Source: Rhodanobacter sp. B04
GTDB taxonomy: Bacteria > Pseudomonadota > Gammaproteobacteria > Xanthomonadales > Rhodanobacteraceae
NCBI RefSeq assembly: GCF_002001125.1
Contig: NZ_MUNV01000026.1
Span: 310,001 to 374,000 of the forward strand
Reading direction: 5' to 3'
Length of the DNA: 64,000 bases
The notes beneath the pieces were generated by a model, which had not been told where the DNA came from, did not search any database, and saw only the letters and a list, made by a program, of their open reading frames with translations. The translations under genes and the position numbers were made by a program. Below are positions 22,484 to 32,417 of this stretch, piece after piece; within the stretch, counting starts at the first letter, position 1, and each line of letters opens with the position of its first letter.

Positions 22484-24589
22484 ATGTTTCACTTTCGTTC
22501 CAGTCCATCAGTTGTCAACGGCACAGCCGCAAACGCCATTTCGGAGCACCGGTCTGCGCGTATTCCACGCCTGGTTTTCTGCCTGCCCATGGCCCTGATG
22601 ATCATGAGTGCCGCGCGTGCCGGCGGCAACGTAGCCACCGGAGAGCTCGTACTCCACCCCGGTGCGCCGGCCTTTGCCGAGCTGTCGGGCGCCGACCGTT
22701 TCGGCAATGCCGCGATCGAGGCGAGCTGGAAGGTCGATCAGCAGCATCTGACCGACATGGTCATCGTAGACCGCGTGCATCAGCAGTCGCTCAAGGTGCT
22801 GGCGCCGTTTGCGCTGGTCATGGCCGATGGCAAGCTCCTCCGTGCCGCCGACATGCGCCTTCTGGTCGCGCCGCACGCGCAGGCGCTGCCGGTGAGCGCG
22901 AACGCCTCGCGCCTGGCCGAACGTCTGCCCGGCACGTCGATCCAGGCCAGTTTCGGCGACGCCGATGGCCGTTTCCGGGTGGATTGGCAGCTGGTGCAGC
23001 GCGATGGCTCGCCTTACCTGCGCGAGCTGGTGTCGATCACCGCGCTGAAGCAGGGCGAGAAGATTGCCAAGGTGTCGCTGCTGGAAACGCAGGTCGCGGA
23101 TGCCGAAGTCATCGGCGACGTGCAGGGCTCGCCGGTAACGGCCGGCGACGTCTACCTCGGCTTCGAGCATCCGTTGTCGGACAGCGAAGTGCGCCATGAC
23201 GACGTCAAGCTGACCCTGGCGCGGCAGTTGTCGCTGGAGCAGGGCAAGACGATCGCTTACTCGGCGGTGATCGGCGTGGTGCGCGACGGCCAGATGCGGC
23301 GCGATTTCGCCGGCTACATCGAGCGCGAACGGGCCCATCCGTATCGCACCTTCCTGCACTACAACTCGTGGTACGACATCGGCTACTTCACGCCGTACAC
23401 CGAGGCGCAGGCGCTCGATCGCATCAACACTTTCGGCGAAGAGCTGAGCGTCAAGCGTGGCGTAAAGCTCGATTCGTTCCTGTTCGATGACGGCTGGGAC
23501 GATCGCAGCGGAAGCTGGAACTTCAGCAAGGATTTTCCGCGCGGTTTCGTACCGCTGCGCGAGGCGGCTGCCAAGTACGGCGCGGCACCGGGTGTGTGGC
23601 TGTCGCCGTGGGGCGGCTACAGCAAGCCGCAGCAGGAGCGCCTGCAGAACGGCAAGGCGGCAGGTTACGAGATCAACGAGGGCGGCTTCGAGCTGTCCGG
23701 TCCGAAGTACTACCAGCGCTTCCACGATGCGGTGATGGATCTGGTCAACAAGAACGGCATCAACCAGTTCAAGTTCGACGGCACCGGCAATGTCAGCAGT
23801 GTATTTCCCGGCAGCCGCTTCGACAGCGACTTCGCCGCGGCGATCCAGCTGATCGAGGACATCCGCAAGGACAAGCCGGGCACCTTCATCAACCTCACCA
23901 CCGGCACCTATCCGTCGCCGTTCTGGCTGCGCTACGCCGATACCATCTGGCGCGACGGCTGGGACGACAGCGAAACCGGCGTCGGCAGCACGCGCGAACG
24001 CTGGATCACCTATCGCGATCAGCAGACCTACCAGAACATCGTGATCAAGGGACCGCTGTTCCCGATCAATTCGCTGATGCTCCACGGCATCATCTATGCG
24101 AAGGAAAACCACAAGCTCGATACCGACCCGGGTCACGATTTCGCCAACGAGGTGCACTCGTACTTCGGCACCGGCACCGAGCTGCAGGAGCTGTACATCA
24201 CGCCGTCGCTGCTGAGCACGCAGGACTGGGACACGCTGGCCGAGGCGGCGAAATGGTCGCGCGCGAATGCCGACGTGCTGCGCGATACGCACTGGATCGG
24301 TGGCGATCCGGGGCGGCTGAATGTGTACGGCTGGGCCGCATGGTCGCCGGCCAAGGCGATCATCACGCTGCGCAATCCGGATGCGAAGCCGCAGCTGGCG
24401 GTGATCGACCTGCAGCGTCAGCTGGAGTTGCCGGCCGATGCGGCACGCCGGTTCAGCGCGCACAGCCCATGGCAGGCCGATGCCGGCAAGCCTGTGCTGG
24501 CGCTGGATGCGGACCATCCGCAGACGATCACGCTGGCGCCGTTCGAGGTGCTGACGCTGGAACTGACACCGGCGAAATCCGGTTTCTGA
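22484..24589 (+). CDS. Secreted clan GH-D alpha-glycosidase (alpha-galactosidase/alpha-N-acetylgalactosaminidase-like)
   Basis: Exported glycoside hydrolase of 701 residues. A basic N-terminus and hydrophobic segment LVFCLPMALMIMSAARA form the signal. An N-terminal beta-sandwich (to about residue 285) is followed by a TIM barrel beginning HYNSWYDIGYF, with DSFLFDDGWDD on an early strand and the nucleophile candidate Asp432 in QFKFDGTGN, matching the K-x-D of GH27/GH36. The acid/base is likely within DGWDDSETG (residues 491-498). A C-terminal beta domain closes the protein. The start at 22484 follows GAAGAGG. Alpha-galactose or alpha-GalNAc release is inferred from clan and context; the exact family cannot be fixed by eye. 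Confidence 0.78.
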   Translation: MFHFRSSPSVVNGTAANAISEHRSARIPRLVFCLPMALMIMSAARAGGNVATGELVLHPGAPAFAELSGADRFGNAAIEASWKVDQQHLTDMVIVDRVHQQSLKVLAPFALVMADGKLLRAADMRLLVAPHAQALPVSANASRLAERLPGTSIQASFGDADGRFRVDWQLVQRDGSPYLRELVSITALKQGEKIAKVSLLETQVADAEVIGDVQGSPVTAGDVYLGFEHPLSDSEVRHDDVKLTLARQLSLEQGKTIAYSAVIGVVRDGQMRRDFAGYIERERAHPYRTFLHYNSWYDIGYFTPYTEAQALDRINTFGEELSVKRGVKLDSFLFDDGWDDRSGSWNFSKDFPRGFVPLREAAAKYGAAPGVWLSPWGGYSKPQQERLQNGKAAGYEINEGGFELSGPKYYQRFHDAVMDLVNKNGINQFKFDGTGNVSSVFPGSRFDSDFAAAIQLIEDIRKDKPGTFINLTTGTYPSPFWLRYADTIWRDGWDDSETGVGSTRERWITYRDQQTYQNIVIKGPLFPINSLMLHGIIYAKENHKLDTDPGHDFANEVHSYFGTGTELQELYITPSLLSTQDWDTLAEAAKWSRANADVLRDTHWIGGDPGRLNVYGWAAWSPAKAIITLRNPDAKPQLAVIDLQRQLELPADAARRFSAHSPWQADAGKPVLALDADHPQTITLAPFEVLTLELTPAKSGF

Positions 24590-24598
24590 GTGCACTGG

Positions 24599-24646
24599 AG
24601 CTCGCGGCAGGCGGGGCGACTTCCGCCTGCCGCGAGCTTGTTGTTT
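24599..24646 (+). terminator. Long hairpin between alpha-glycosidase and GH35 genes
   Basis: A perfect 16-bp stem (24599-24614 with 24623-24638, 8-base loop) is followed by TGTTGTTT. It starts 10 bp after the alpha-glycosidase stop and ends before the GH35 start, so it should terminate, attenuate or stabilise the mRNA between the two genes. Confidence 0.75.
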
Positions 24647-24665
24647 GATCGACGAGAGTAGCCTC

Positions 24666-26537
24666 ATGCTGCGACGGGATTTTCTGCGCCTGACGGCACT
24701 GGCACCGCTGGCTGCGCTGAGCACGCGCGGGCATGCCGTGCCGTTGTCATCCGGCATGCCGGTGGAGCAGTTCCCGGATGGTCGCGCGCACCGACTCGAG
24801 CTGAAGGCGCACGGCTTCATGCTGGACGGCAAGCCGCTGCAGATCCGCAGCGGCGAGATGCATCCGGCGCGCATGCCTGCCGAGTACTGGCTGCATCGCA
24901 TCCGCATGGCGAAGGCGATGGGCCTCAACACGATTTCGATCTACCTGATGTGGAACCACCTGGAGCGCGAGCCTGGGGAGTTCGACCTGCATACGGGCAA
25001 CCGGGACTTCGTCCAGTTCATCCGCCTGTGCCAGCGCGAAGGCATGTGGGTCTACCTGCGGCCCGGCCCGTATATCTGCGGCGAGTGGGATTACGGCGGC
25101 CTGCCGCCTTACCTGCTGCGCAAACCGGATATCCGCGTGCGCCGCAAGGACGATCCCGACTACATGGCCGCCGTGCGGCGCTACATCGACACGATCGCGC
25201 CGCTGATCCGCCCGCTGATGGCGTACAACGGCGGCCCCGTACTGATGCTGCAGGTGGAGAACGAGTACGCCTCGTTCGGCCATGATCTGGATTACCTCAA
25301 ACAGTTGCAGGCGCTGTGGGAGGGGCACGGTATCCGCGGCCCGTTCACGATTTCCGATGACCTCGGGCAGCTCCAGGCGCAGAAGACGTATTTGCCCGGT
25401 GCCGCGCTCGGGCTCGACGGAGATGCCGATTTCGCCGCGGCGCAGGCGATCGCCGGCGAGGCGCCGGTGTGGGTGGGCGAAGGCTATCCGGGCTGGCTCA
25501 CGCACTGGGGCGACCCGGACTTTCAGCGCGGCGATTACGCGGCGACGTTGCGCGAGCTGCTGCAACAGGGACGTTCGTTCAATCTGTATGTCGTGCACGG
25601 CGGCAGCAATTTCGGCTTCAGCGCCGGCGCCAACGCGACGGGCGACTATTCGCACTTCGAGCCGGTGATCACCAGCTACGACTACGGTGCGCCGATCAAC
25701 GAACGCGGCGAAGCCACGCCCGACTATCACGCGTTCCGCGCGCTGCTTGCCGCGCATGCAACGCAACCGCTGCCCGAGGTGCCGGCGGCACCGCCCGCGA
25801 TCCGCTTCGCGGCGATCGCACCGGTGGCGCATGCCTCGCTATGGGACAACCTGCCGGCACCCAGGGCCGTGAAAAAACCGCAGGCGAACGAGCTGCTGTT
25901 CGCGCAGGATCACGGCCTGGTGCTGTATCGCAGGAAGATCCACGCGGCAGCGGCCGCGCTGACGCTCGACAGCGTGCGCGATTACGCCACGGTGTTCCGC
26001 GATGGGCACTACGTCGATTGCGTTTCGCGCGTGCAGCACGCCAGGCTGCGCGCGGGCAACCGCGTCGAGCTGCCGGCCATCGTCGATGGCGAGGCTTCGC
26101 AGCTCGACATCCTCGTCGACAGTTTCGGTCACGTCGGTTACGGCCAGGCGATGGCGGATCGCAAGGGCATCGTCGGCAGCATCCGTCTCGACCATGACGA
26201 GCTCGAAGACTGGGACGCCTACAGCCTGCCGCTGGACGACGGTTATATCCGGCGACTGAAGCCGGTGATCACTGCACCGTCGCGCGCGGGCATCTTCTTC
26301 AAGGCGACCCTGCGACTCGACCGGCTCGGCGACAGCTACATCGACATGTCGGGCTGGGCCAAGGGCTATCTGTGGGTCAACGGCCAGCTGCTTGGCCGCT
26401 ACTGGAACCTCGGCCCGCAGCAACGGCTGTACTGCCCCGCCGCATGGTTCCGCCATGGCCACAACGAGCTGCTGATTCTCGACCTGCACCAGACCGTCGC
26501 CGCGCCGATTCATGGCGCGACGACCTTGCATGCCTGA
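24666..26537 (+). CDS. Tat-exported GH35 beta-galactosidase
   Basis: Beta-galactosidase of 623 residues. The N-terminus MLRRDFLRLTALAPLAALSTRGHA is a twin-arginine signal, so the folded enzyme should be exported to the periplasm. The GH35 barrel begins at GFMLDGKPLQIRSGEMHPARMP; the acid/base is in GGPVLMLQVENEY (Glu200 region) and the nucleophile candidate is Glu272 in WVGEGYPGWLTHWG. C-terminal jelly-roll domains end with the SGWAKGYLWVNGQLLGRYW motif of the family. ATG 24666 fits the Tat motif better than the upstream in-frame codon. Clustered with the GH-D enzyme, it suggests sequential trimming of beta- and alpha-linked galacto-sugars. Confidence 0.93.
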   Translation: MLRRDFLRLTALAPLAALSTRGHAVPLSSGMPVEQFPDGRAHRLELKAHGFMLDGKPLQIRSGEMHPARMPAEYWLHRIRMAKAMGLNTISIYLMWNHLEREPGEFDLHTGNRDFVQFIRLCQREGMWVYLRPGPYICGEWDYGGLPPYLLRKPDIRVRRKDDPDYMAAVRRYIDTIAPLIRPLMAYNGGPVLMLQVENEYASFGHDLDYLKQLQALWEGHGIRGPFTISDDLGQLQAQKTYLPGAALGLDGDADFAAAQAIAGEAPVWVGEGYPGWLTHWGDPDFQRGDYAATLRELLQQGRSFNLYVVHGGSNFGFSAGANATGDYSHFEPVITSYDYGAPINERGEATPDYHAFRALLAAHATQPLPEVPAAPPAIRFAAIAPVAHASLWDNLPAPRAVKKPQANELLFAQDHGLVLYRRKIHAAAAALTLDSVRDYATVFRDGHYVDCVSRVQHARLRAGNRVELPAIVDGEASQLDILVDSFGHVGYGQAMADRKGIVGSIRLDHDELEDWDAYSLPLDDGYIRRLKPVITAPSRAGIFFKATLRLDRLGDSYIDMSGWAKGYLWVNGQLLGRYWNLGPQQRLYCPAAWFRHGHNELLILDLHQTVAAPIHGATTLHA

Positions 26538-26542
26538 CCGCG

Positions 26543-27700
26543 TCAGGCCTTGCCGTGGAACAGCTCGCGGCCAATCAGCATGCGGCGGATTTCATTGGTG
26601 CCGGCGCCGATCTCGTACAGCTTGGCGTCGCGCAGCAGGCGGCCGGCCGGGAACTCGTTGATGTAGCCGTTGCCGCCGAGCGTCTGGATCGCCTCCAGCG
26701 CCACCTGCACCGCATTGACCGAGGCATTCAGCAGGCATGCGGCCGGGTCGATGCGCGACTTCACGCCATTGTCGAACTGCTGCGCCACCATGTAGGCGAA
26801 GCCGCGCGAGCTCTGCAGCGCGGTATACATGTCGGCGATCTTCGCCTGCATCACGCCGAACGTGCCGATCGGCGCGTTGAACTGCTTGCGCTCGCGCACG
26901 TAGGGCAGGGCCAGATCGAGCGCCGCCTGCATCAGCCCGAGCGGGCCGCCGGACAGCACCAGCCGCTCGGTATCGAGGCCGCTCATCAGCACGCGCACGC
27001 CTTCGTTGACCTCGCCGACGATGTTCTCGTGCGGGATCTCGCAATCCTCGAACACCAGCTCGCAGGTGTTGGATCCGCGCATGCCGAGCTTGTCCAGCTT
27101 CTGTGCGGTCGAGAAACCCTTCATGCCCTTCTCGACGATGAAAGCCGTCATGCAGCGGCTGCCGGCGACGCGCGGCGCCGTGCGCATGTAGACCAGCAGC
27201 ACGTCGGCGTCGGGGCCGTTGGTGATCCACATCTTCGAGCCGTTGGCGACCCACACGTCGCCATGTCTTTCTGCCTTGCAGGTCATCGAGCCGACCACGT
27301 CGGAGCCGGCGCCGGGCTCGCTCATCGCCAGCGCGCCGATGTACTCGCCCGTGCACATCTTCGGGATGTACTTGCGCCGCTGCGCCTCGTTGCCGTTGTG
27401 GAAGATGTTCTGCACGGCGAGGTTGGAGTGCGCGCCGTAGGACAGGCCGACCGAACCGGAGGCGCGCGAAATCTCCTCCATCGCCACCATGTGCGCGAGG
27501 AAGCCCATGCCGGTGCCGCCGTACTCGGTCGGTATCGTCATGCCGAGCAGGCCCATCTCGCCGAACTTGCGCCACAGGTCGGACGGAAACAGGTTGTCGT
27601 GGTCGATCTGGGTGGCGCGCGGGGCGATTTCCTTTTCCGCAAACGCATGCACGGTATCGCGCAGCAGGTCGATGTCTTCTCCGAGCGGAAACGGGCGCAT
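26543..27700 (-). CDS. Isovaleryl-CoA dehydrogenase
   Basis: FAD-dependent acyl-CoA dehydrogenase of 385 residues acting in leucine degradation. Family signs include the FAD motif [13 protein letters not shown], the IVD-typical [23 protein letters not shown], the C-terminal [42 protein letters not shown]. The ATG at 27700 is preferred over the preceding GTG because AAGGAG sits six bases upstream. The set normally found beside it (LiuB-E) is not adjacent here, although an MccB-like subunit lies at 6.2-7.9 kb and leucine dehydrogenase is next door. Confidence 0.93.
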   Translation of the reverse strand: MRPFPLGEDIDLLRDTVHAFAEKEIAPRATQIDHDNLFPSDLWRKFGEMGLLGMTIPTEYGGTGMGFLAHMVAMEEISRASGSVGLSYGAHSNLAVQNIFHNGNEAQRRKYIPKMCTGEYIGALAMSEPGAGSDVVGSMTCKAERHGDVWVANGSKMWITNGPDADVLLVYMRTAPRVAGSRCMTAFIVEKGMKGFSTAQKLDKLGMRGSNTCELVFEDCEIPHENIVGEVNEGVRVLMSGLDTERLVLSGGPLGLMQAALDLALPYVRERKQFNAPIGTFGVMQAKIADMYTALQSSRGFAYMVAQQFDNGVKSRIDPAACLLNASVNAVQVALEAIQTLGGNGYINEFPAGRLLRDAKLYEIGAGTNEIRRMLIGRELFHGKA

Positions 27701-27775
27701 CACGAACTCCTTGGTGTGCAGAGTGACGATTTTAGCCTACGCGCACAGGCCGTGCCGGCAGATGCCGCCGGCCAA

Positions 27776-27804
27776 CAAAAAAGCCGCCAGGCAACTGGCG
27801 GCTT
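27776..27804 (-). terminator. Intrinsic terminator of the leucine dehydrogenase gene
   Basis: A 9-bp stem (AGCCGCCAG / CTGGCGGCT, 4-base loop) followed on the minus strand by a run of T, 22 bp after the leucine dehydrogenase stop codon. Confidence 0.85.
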
Positions 27805-27825
27805 CTCTGTGACAGCGCGACTCGC

Positions 27826-28929
<1,104 letters not shown>

Positions 28930-29181
28930 TGGAACGGTGACTCCATGATTTACGGTGCCGGAGGGCATCTACAGATGAGCGGCGGAGGGGATGCAGGGAA
29001 CCCGCCGGGATATGGAAACAGCGAAAACTGATCGCCCCGACCGAAGCCGGGGCGATGAATCTAAAGCGTCAAGTTTAATACGTCGTGTCGCGAGCGGATG
29101 TCGCGACGCAGCAAGTCGGCGGCGTATGGAAAGCACGCATCCGCGAAAAGCTGCGCATGACGGGGTCGAATGAGCGGCGGC

Positions 29182-29535
29182 TCAGAGCTCCAGCCATCTG
29201 CCCGGACGGAAATGCCAGCCGTCGCGATGCTGTTCCCAGCGCGCATCCACATAGCGATAGCCAGGCTTCTCAGGTTCCCAGTGGCCAGGAACCGCGACAA
29301 AGTCATGACCGTCCCACCGATAAAAGCTGTGGATCCAGACGTAGCCGCGACGCAGTTGAACCGCCTCGATCACAAACGGTGGAGGTGCCCGCGGTGCCAC
29401 CACGTCGTTCGCGTAAGTGCGGTACAGCAGGGGATGGTGGACGACGGGTTGTCCCTGCGCGGGCTGCTCGGCGCAGCCGGTGGCGCATGCAGTGACGCCA
29501 GCCAGCAAGGCAAGGGCTACGAAGCGGTAAAGCAT
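29182..29535 (-). CDS. YXWGXW-type lipoprotein 1
   Basis: Small exported protein of 117 residues, third of three tandem paralogues. The signal peptide MLYRFVALALLAGVTACATGC contains two possible lipobox cysteines. The mature part has aromatic repeats of the YXWGXW class, here degenerate (YVWIHSFYRWDGHDFVAVPGHWEPEKPGYRYVDARWEQHRDGWHFRPGRW). Such proteins are frequent in Proteobacteria envelopes; the biochemical role is unknown. The glycine in the canonical WGXW is missing, so this is the most diverged copy. Confidence 0.8.
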   Translation of the reverse strand: MLYRFVALALLAGVTACATGCAEQPAQGQPVVHHPLLYRTYANDVVAPRAPPPFVIEAVQLRRGYVWIHSFYRWDGHDFVAVPGHWEPEKPGYRYVDARWEQHRDGWHFRPGRWLEL

Positions 29536-29636
29536 GAATGCAGTTTCCTGTGCGAGGAATGATCAGGCCGGTGCCGCAAAGTCTAACGCGCAGGAATCGA
29601 TCCTGGCGTCACGGCAAATCATTACGGCCAATATGG

Positions 29637-29661
29637 AAACGCCCCGTCAGACGGGGCGTTT
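29637..29661 (-). terminator. Hairpin downstream of YXWGXW gene 2
   Basis: A perfect 11-bp inverted repeat, AAACGCCCCGT / ACGGGGCGTTT with a 3-base loop, lies 22 bp after the second YXWGXW gene on the minus strand. The stem provides only three T residues at its end. Confidence 0.75.
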
Positions 29662-29682
29662 CCTGCAGATCGAACGTGGGTA

Positions 29683-30030
29683 TCAGCCGGCAACCCAGAC
29701 GCCGACGCGCCAGTGCCAGCCATCACGGCGCTGTTCCCAATGCGGGTGCACGTAGTGGTAGCCGGGACGCACTGGTTCCCAATGGCCACGCTCGGCCACA
29801 TAACGGCGGCCGTCCCAGCGCCAGTAGCCATGCGCCCAGATAAAGCCAGGGCGTCGTTCCACCACGTTTTCGACAAACATCGGCGGTGGTGGCTGCGGCG
29901 CCACTACCTCCACATAGGCTGGGGCAGGGCGTGGCCCGTAGACCACGGGGCGCGCCGGTTCCACCACGCAGCCGGCGGCCAGCGCGGTCACGGCAACAAG
30001 GGAGGCGAGAGCGACGAGACGAATGGACAT
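29683..30030 (-). CDS. YXWGXW-type lipoprotein 2
   Basis: Exported protein of 115 residues. The signal MSIRLVALASLVAVTALAAGC ends in a lipobox (LAAGC), so outer-membrane lipidation is likely. The body carries repeat units such as FIWAHGYWRWDGRRYVAERGHWEPVRPGYHYVHPHWEQRRDGWHWRVG. It is clearly paralogous to the neighbours on both sides and shares with copy 1 the order RWDG...GHWEP..PGY.Y...HWEQ/RWEQ...DGWH. A terminator follows. Function unknown. Confidence 0.85.
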   Translation of the reverse strand: MSIRLVALASLVAVTALAAGCVVEPARPVVYGPRPAPAYVEVVAPQPPPPMFVENVVERRPGFIWAHGYWRWDGRRYVAERGHWEPVRPGYHYVHPHWEQRRDGWHWRVGVWVAG

Positions 30031-30134
30031 GGCAGGTATGTTCCAGATTCGGATTGATGGGAAGTTGCGTCGTTAGTGTGGCTTGCGCGGAAGCTGCTGC
30101 GACAGCCGTCGATCATTCGCAGGTTGTTGCGCGT

Positions 30135-30458
30135 TCAGCGGCCCCAGTAGCCCTGGTGGAAACGCCAGCCGCCGCGGCCGTGCACCCAGTAAGCCGGGCG
30201 GTAGTGATAGCCGGGACGCGCACGCACCCAGTAGCCGCCGGCCCACACGTGGCGGTGGCCGTCCCAGCGCCAGTAGCCCGGCGCCCAGACGTAACCGACG
30301 CGCGGCGGCGGCACGCGTTCGAAGCGCGGTGCCGGCGGCGCGATGCCGATGCCGACGCCGATCGAAACCTGTGCCGCGGCCGGCGGCGCGTACAGGGCGC
30401 CGGCACAAGTCAGGCCGAGTCCGGCAAGCAGGGCCAATTTCAGGGGCAGGCTGTTCAT
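30135..30458 (-). CDS. YXWGXW-type exported protein 3
   Basis: Exported protein of 107 residues with a cleavable signal (MNSLPLKLALLAGLGLTCAGALYAPPAAA) and the most regular repeats of the three: YVWAPGYWRWDGHRHVWAGGYWVRARPGYHYRPAYWV. Unlike copy 2 it has no obvious lipobox and would be periplasmic or surface-attached. The first gene of a tandem set of three paralogues, each apparently with its own spacer. Function unknown. Confidence 0.85.
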   Translation of the reverse strand: MNSLPLKLALLAGLGLTCAGALYAPPAAAQVSIGVGIGIAPPAPRFERVPPPRVGYVWAPGYWRWDGHRHVWAGGYWVRARPGYHYRPAYWVHGRGGWRFHQGYWGR

Positions 30459-30625
30459 GGTCGATCTCCGTGGTTACCGCTTCGCGCGGCTGTGGTGACG
30501 ATAACGAGGTGGAGCGGTGCCTGTTGACCGTCTGCCGCGAGCCCGTTCAGGTTCCGGCCGGGAGCGGCGCGGAAGTCGGTGCGCAGGAGGCCGAGAGCCC
30601 GCCCCATGGCGGCAAGGCGGTGCCC

Positions 30626-30661
30626 TTGAAAAGAACGAACGATCGTGCTATTTATTCGCCA
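30626..30661 (+). promoter_or_regulatory. Leaderless promoter/operator of the TetR gene
   Basis: TTGAAA (30626-30631), a 17-bp spacer and TATTTA (30649-30654) end six bases before the ATG, so transcription should start at or next to the start codon. The spacer holds the palindrome ACGATCGT (30639-30646), a probable operator for autorepression. Confidence 0.65.
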
Positions 30662-31263
30662 TGACCACCACCCCGGCTACCGGCAAACGAGCATCCACCC
30701 GCGACCTGATCCTCGGTCACGCCTATGCGCTGGCCCGCAACGATGGCGTCGAGGGTTTGTCGATCGGCACGCTGGCGGCCGGCGTGGGCATGTCGAAAAG
30801 CGGCGTGTTCGCCCATTTCGGTTCACGCGAGGAGCTGCAATTGGCCGTGCTGGATGCTGCAGCGCAGCGTTTCGCGGCCAGGGTGCTGCTGCCGGCGTTG
30901 AAACAGCCGCGCGGCCTGCCGCGCCTGCGCAGCATCGTCGCCAACTGGTTTGCGTGGACGTGCGAACACCAGAGCGGCTGCGTGCTGTCGTCCGCCACCA
31001 GCGAATACGATGGACGAAATGGTGCGCTGCACGATAAAGTGGTCCAGCAAGCGGCGGGTTGGCGCGGTGAACTGCGCAAAGCGATCGCGCAGGCCATGGC
31101 GGCAGGCCATCTGCGGCCGGATACCGACACCACCCAGCTCGCGTTCGAGATCAACGCCCTGATGCTCGGCCTGCAGCACGATGCCGGGTTGTTCGGGTTC
31201 GACGAGGCCCGCCAGCGCGCCGCGCAGGCCTTCGAGCGGCTCTGGCGCAGCTGGCAAGTCTGA
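30661..31263 (+). CDS. TetR-family transcriptional repressor
   Basis: Repressor of 200 residues with an N-terminal TetR helix-turn-helix (LILGHAYALARNDGVEGLSIGTLAAGVGMSKSGVFAHFGSREELQLAVLD) and a ligand domain of the TetR_C type with a Trp/His-containing WFAWTCEHQSGC segment. The start coincides with a predicted leaderless transcript. An alpha/beta hydrolase follows after 11 bp in the same direction and is the likely regulated target together with the repressor itself. Confidence 0.9.
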   Translation: MTTTPATGKRASTRDLILGHAYALARNDGVEGLSIGTLAAGVGMSKSGVFAHFGSREELQLAVLDAAAQRFAARVLLPALKQPRGLPRLRSIVANWFAWTCEHQSGCVLSSATSEYDGRNGALHDKVVQQAAGWRGELRKAIAQAMAAGHLRPDTDTTQLAFEINALMLGLQHDAGLFGFDEARQRAAQAFERLWRSWQV

Positions 31264-31274
31264 GGAACGCGCTG

Positions 31275-32207
31275 ATGTCCTCCAAATCCTCCATCGCGGT
31301 CAATCGCCCCGGTTTGGCGGCCCGCTTCAAGCTGGGCACCGTGCGCGCCGGTTTTGCGCTCGGCGGCCACCTGGCCCCGCAGCACACCGTGAACCGTGCC
31401 GCGCGCCTGTTCGCCACGCCGTTCGCCAGCAGCCGCACCCGCGCGCAGGCGGTGCAGGGCGACGACGAGATGCAGCGCGGCCAGCTGCACGTCAACGGCG
31501 AAACCATCGCCACCTATGTCTGGGGCGATCCGGTGGCACAGCCTTACGCGCTGCTGGCGCACGGCTGGTCCAGCTTCGGCCTGCGTTTCCTGCCGTGGGT
31601 GGCGCAGCTGCGCGCGCTCGGCTACGCCGTGGTCACCTTCGACCAGCCCGGCCACGGCTACAGCAGCGGCAAGCTGTGCACCCTGCCGGAATTCACCGAC
31701 ACCGTGCACGCCGTCGGCCAGTACTACGGCGAAGCGGCGCTGGCGATTGGCCACTCGCTCGGCGGCGCCGCGGTCGCCCTGGCGCAGGACGAGGCCTGGC
31801 GTGCCCGCAAGCTGATCCTGGTGGCGCCGGCGATCGACATGGCCGCCGCGGCCGGCCGTTTCTTCCGCTTCGTGCATCTGGGCGAAAACCTGCGCGAGGC
31901 GTTCTACCTGTGGCTGCTGCGCCGCACCGGCGTCAGCGTCGAGCAGCTGCAGGTGCATCGCCATCTGCCCGCGCTGGGCTCGCCCGGCCTGATCGTGCAC
32001 GACCTCGACGATGAAGACGTGCCGTGGGGCGAGGGTGAGCGTTACGCCCAGTACTGGCCGGGCGCGCGACTGTTCACCACGCAGGGGCTTGGCCACCGCC
32101 GCGTGCTCGATGCGCCCGAGGTGATCGATGCGGCGCTGGCGTTCGTTCGTGGCGAAGAAGTGGGCACGCGGGTGGTCGGCAGCCCGAACCTGTCGCTCTG
32201 CGTGTAG
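31275..32207 (+). CDS. Alpha/beta hydrolase
   Basis: Predicted serine hydrolase of 310 residues in an operon with the TetR repressor. The alpha/beta core shows the oxyanion region LLAHGWSSFGLRF, strand TFDQPGHGYSSG, the nucleophile elbow GHSLGG (Ser of the triad), the acid region HDLDDEDVPW and the His in GLGHRRVLD. A basic N-terminus of about 65 residues precedes the core but is not a convincing signal peptide. Substrate unknown; the arrangement resembles detoxification-type TetR-hydrolase pairs. Confidence 0.85.
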   Translation: MSSKSSIAVNRPGLAARFKLGTVRAGFALGGHLAPQHTVNRAARLFATPFASSRTRAQAVQGDDEMQRGQLHVNGETIATYVWGDPVAQPYALLAHGWSSFGLRFLPWVAQLRALGYAVVTFDQPGHGYSSGKLCTLPEFTDTVHAVGQYYGEAALAIGHSLGGAAVALAQDEAWRARKLILVAPAIDMAAAAGRFFRFVHLGENLREAFYLWLLRRTGVSVEQLQVHRHLPALGSPGLIVHDLDDEDVPWGEGERYAQYWPGARLFTTQGLGHRRVLDAPEVIDAALAFVRGEEVGTRVVGSPNLSLCV

Positions 32208-32235
32208 GTCTCCCGTCGCACCTTGCCCTATTGCC

Positions 32236-32336
32236 GTCATCCCGGCGCAGGCCGGAGGAGTTTTTCAACAGCGAAGCTGGTCATCGCTTTTCCTCCTCCA
32301 CCGTTCAAATGCGATCCCGGCCTGCGCCGGGATGAC
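32236..32336. repeat. Inverted pair of GTCATCCCGGCGCAGGCCGG elements
   Basis: Two perfect 20-bp arms in opposite orientation (32236-32255 and 32317-32336) enclose 61 bp between the hydrolase and the mutase gene. The core matches the palindrome at 14889-14914, so this is a dispersed REP/BIME-like element. Confidence 0.8.
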
Positions 32337-32417
32337 CTGTCGGCAGGCCCAGAACGGCGCACTCCCCGGCGATCCACTAGAATCGTGCAGTTCAAGCACA
32401 CGATGTCCGGAGTCGCC

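Noticed and set aside
22508..24931. 807-codon minus-strand frame over the alpha-glycosidase
   Set aside because: Shadow of the GH-D gene; no motifs, Arg/His/Gln-rich.
26377..26574. Small open frame at the end of the GH35 gene
   Set aside because: Antisense shadow without motif or ribosome-binding site.
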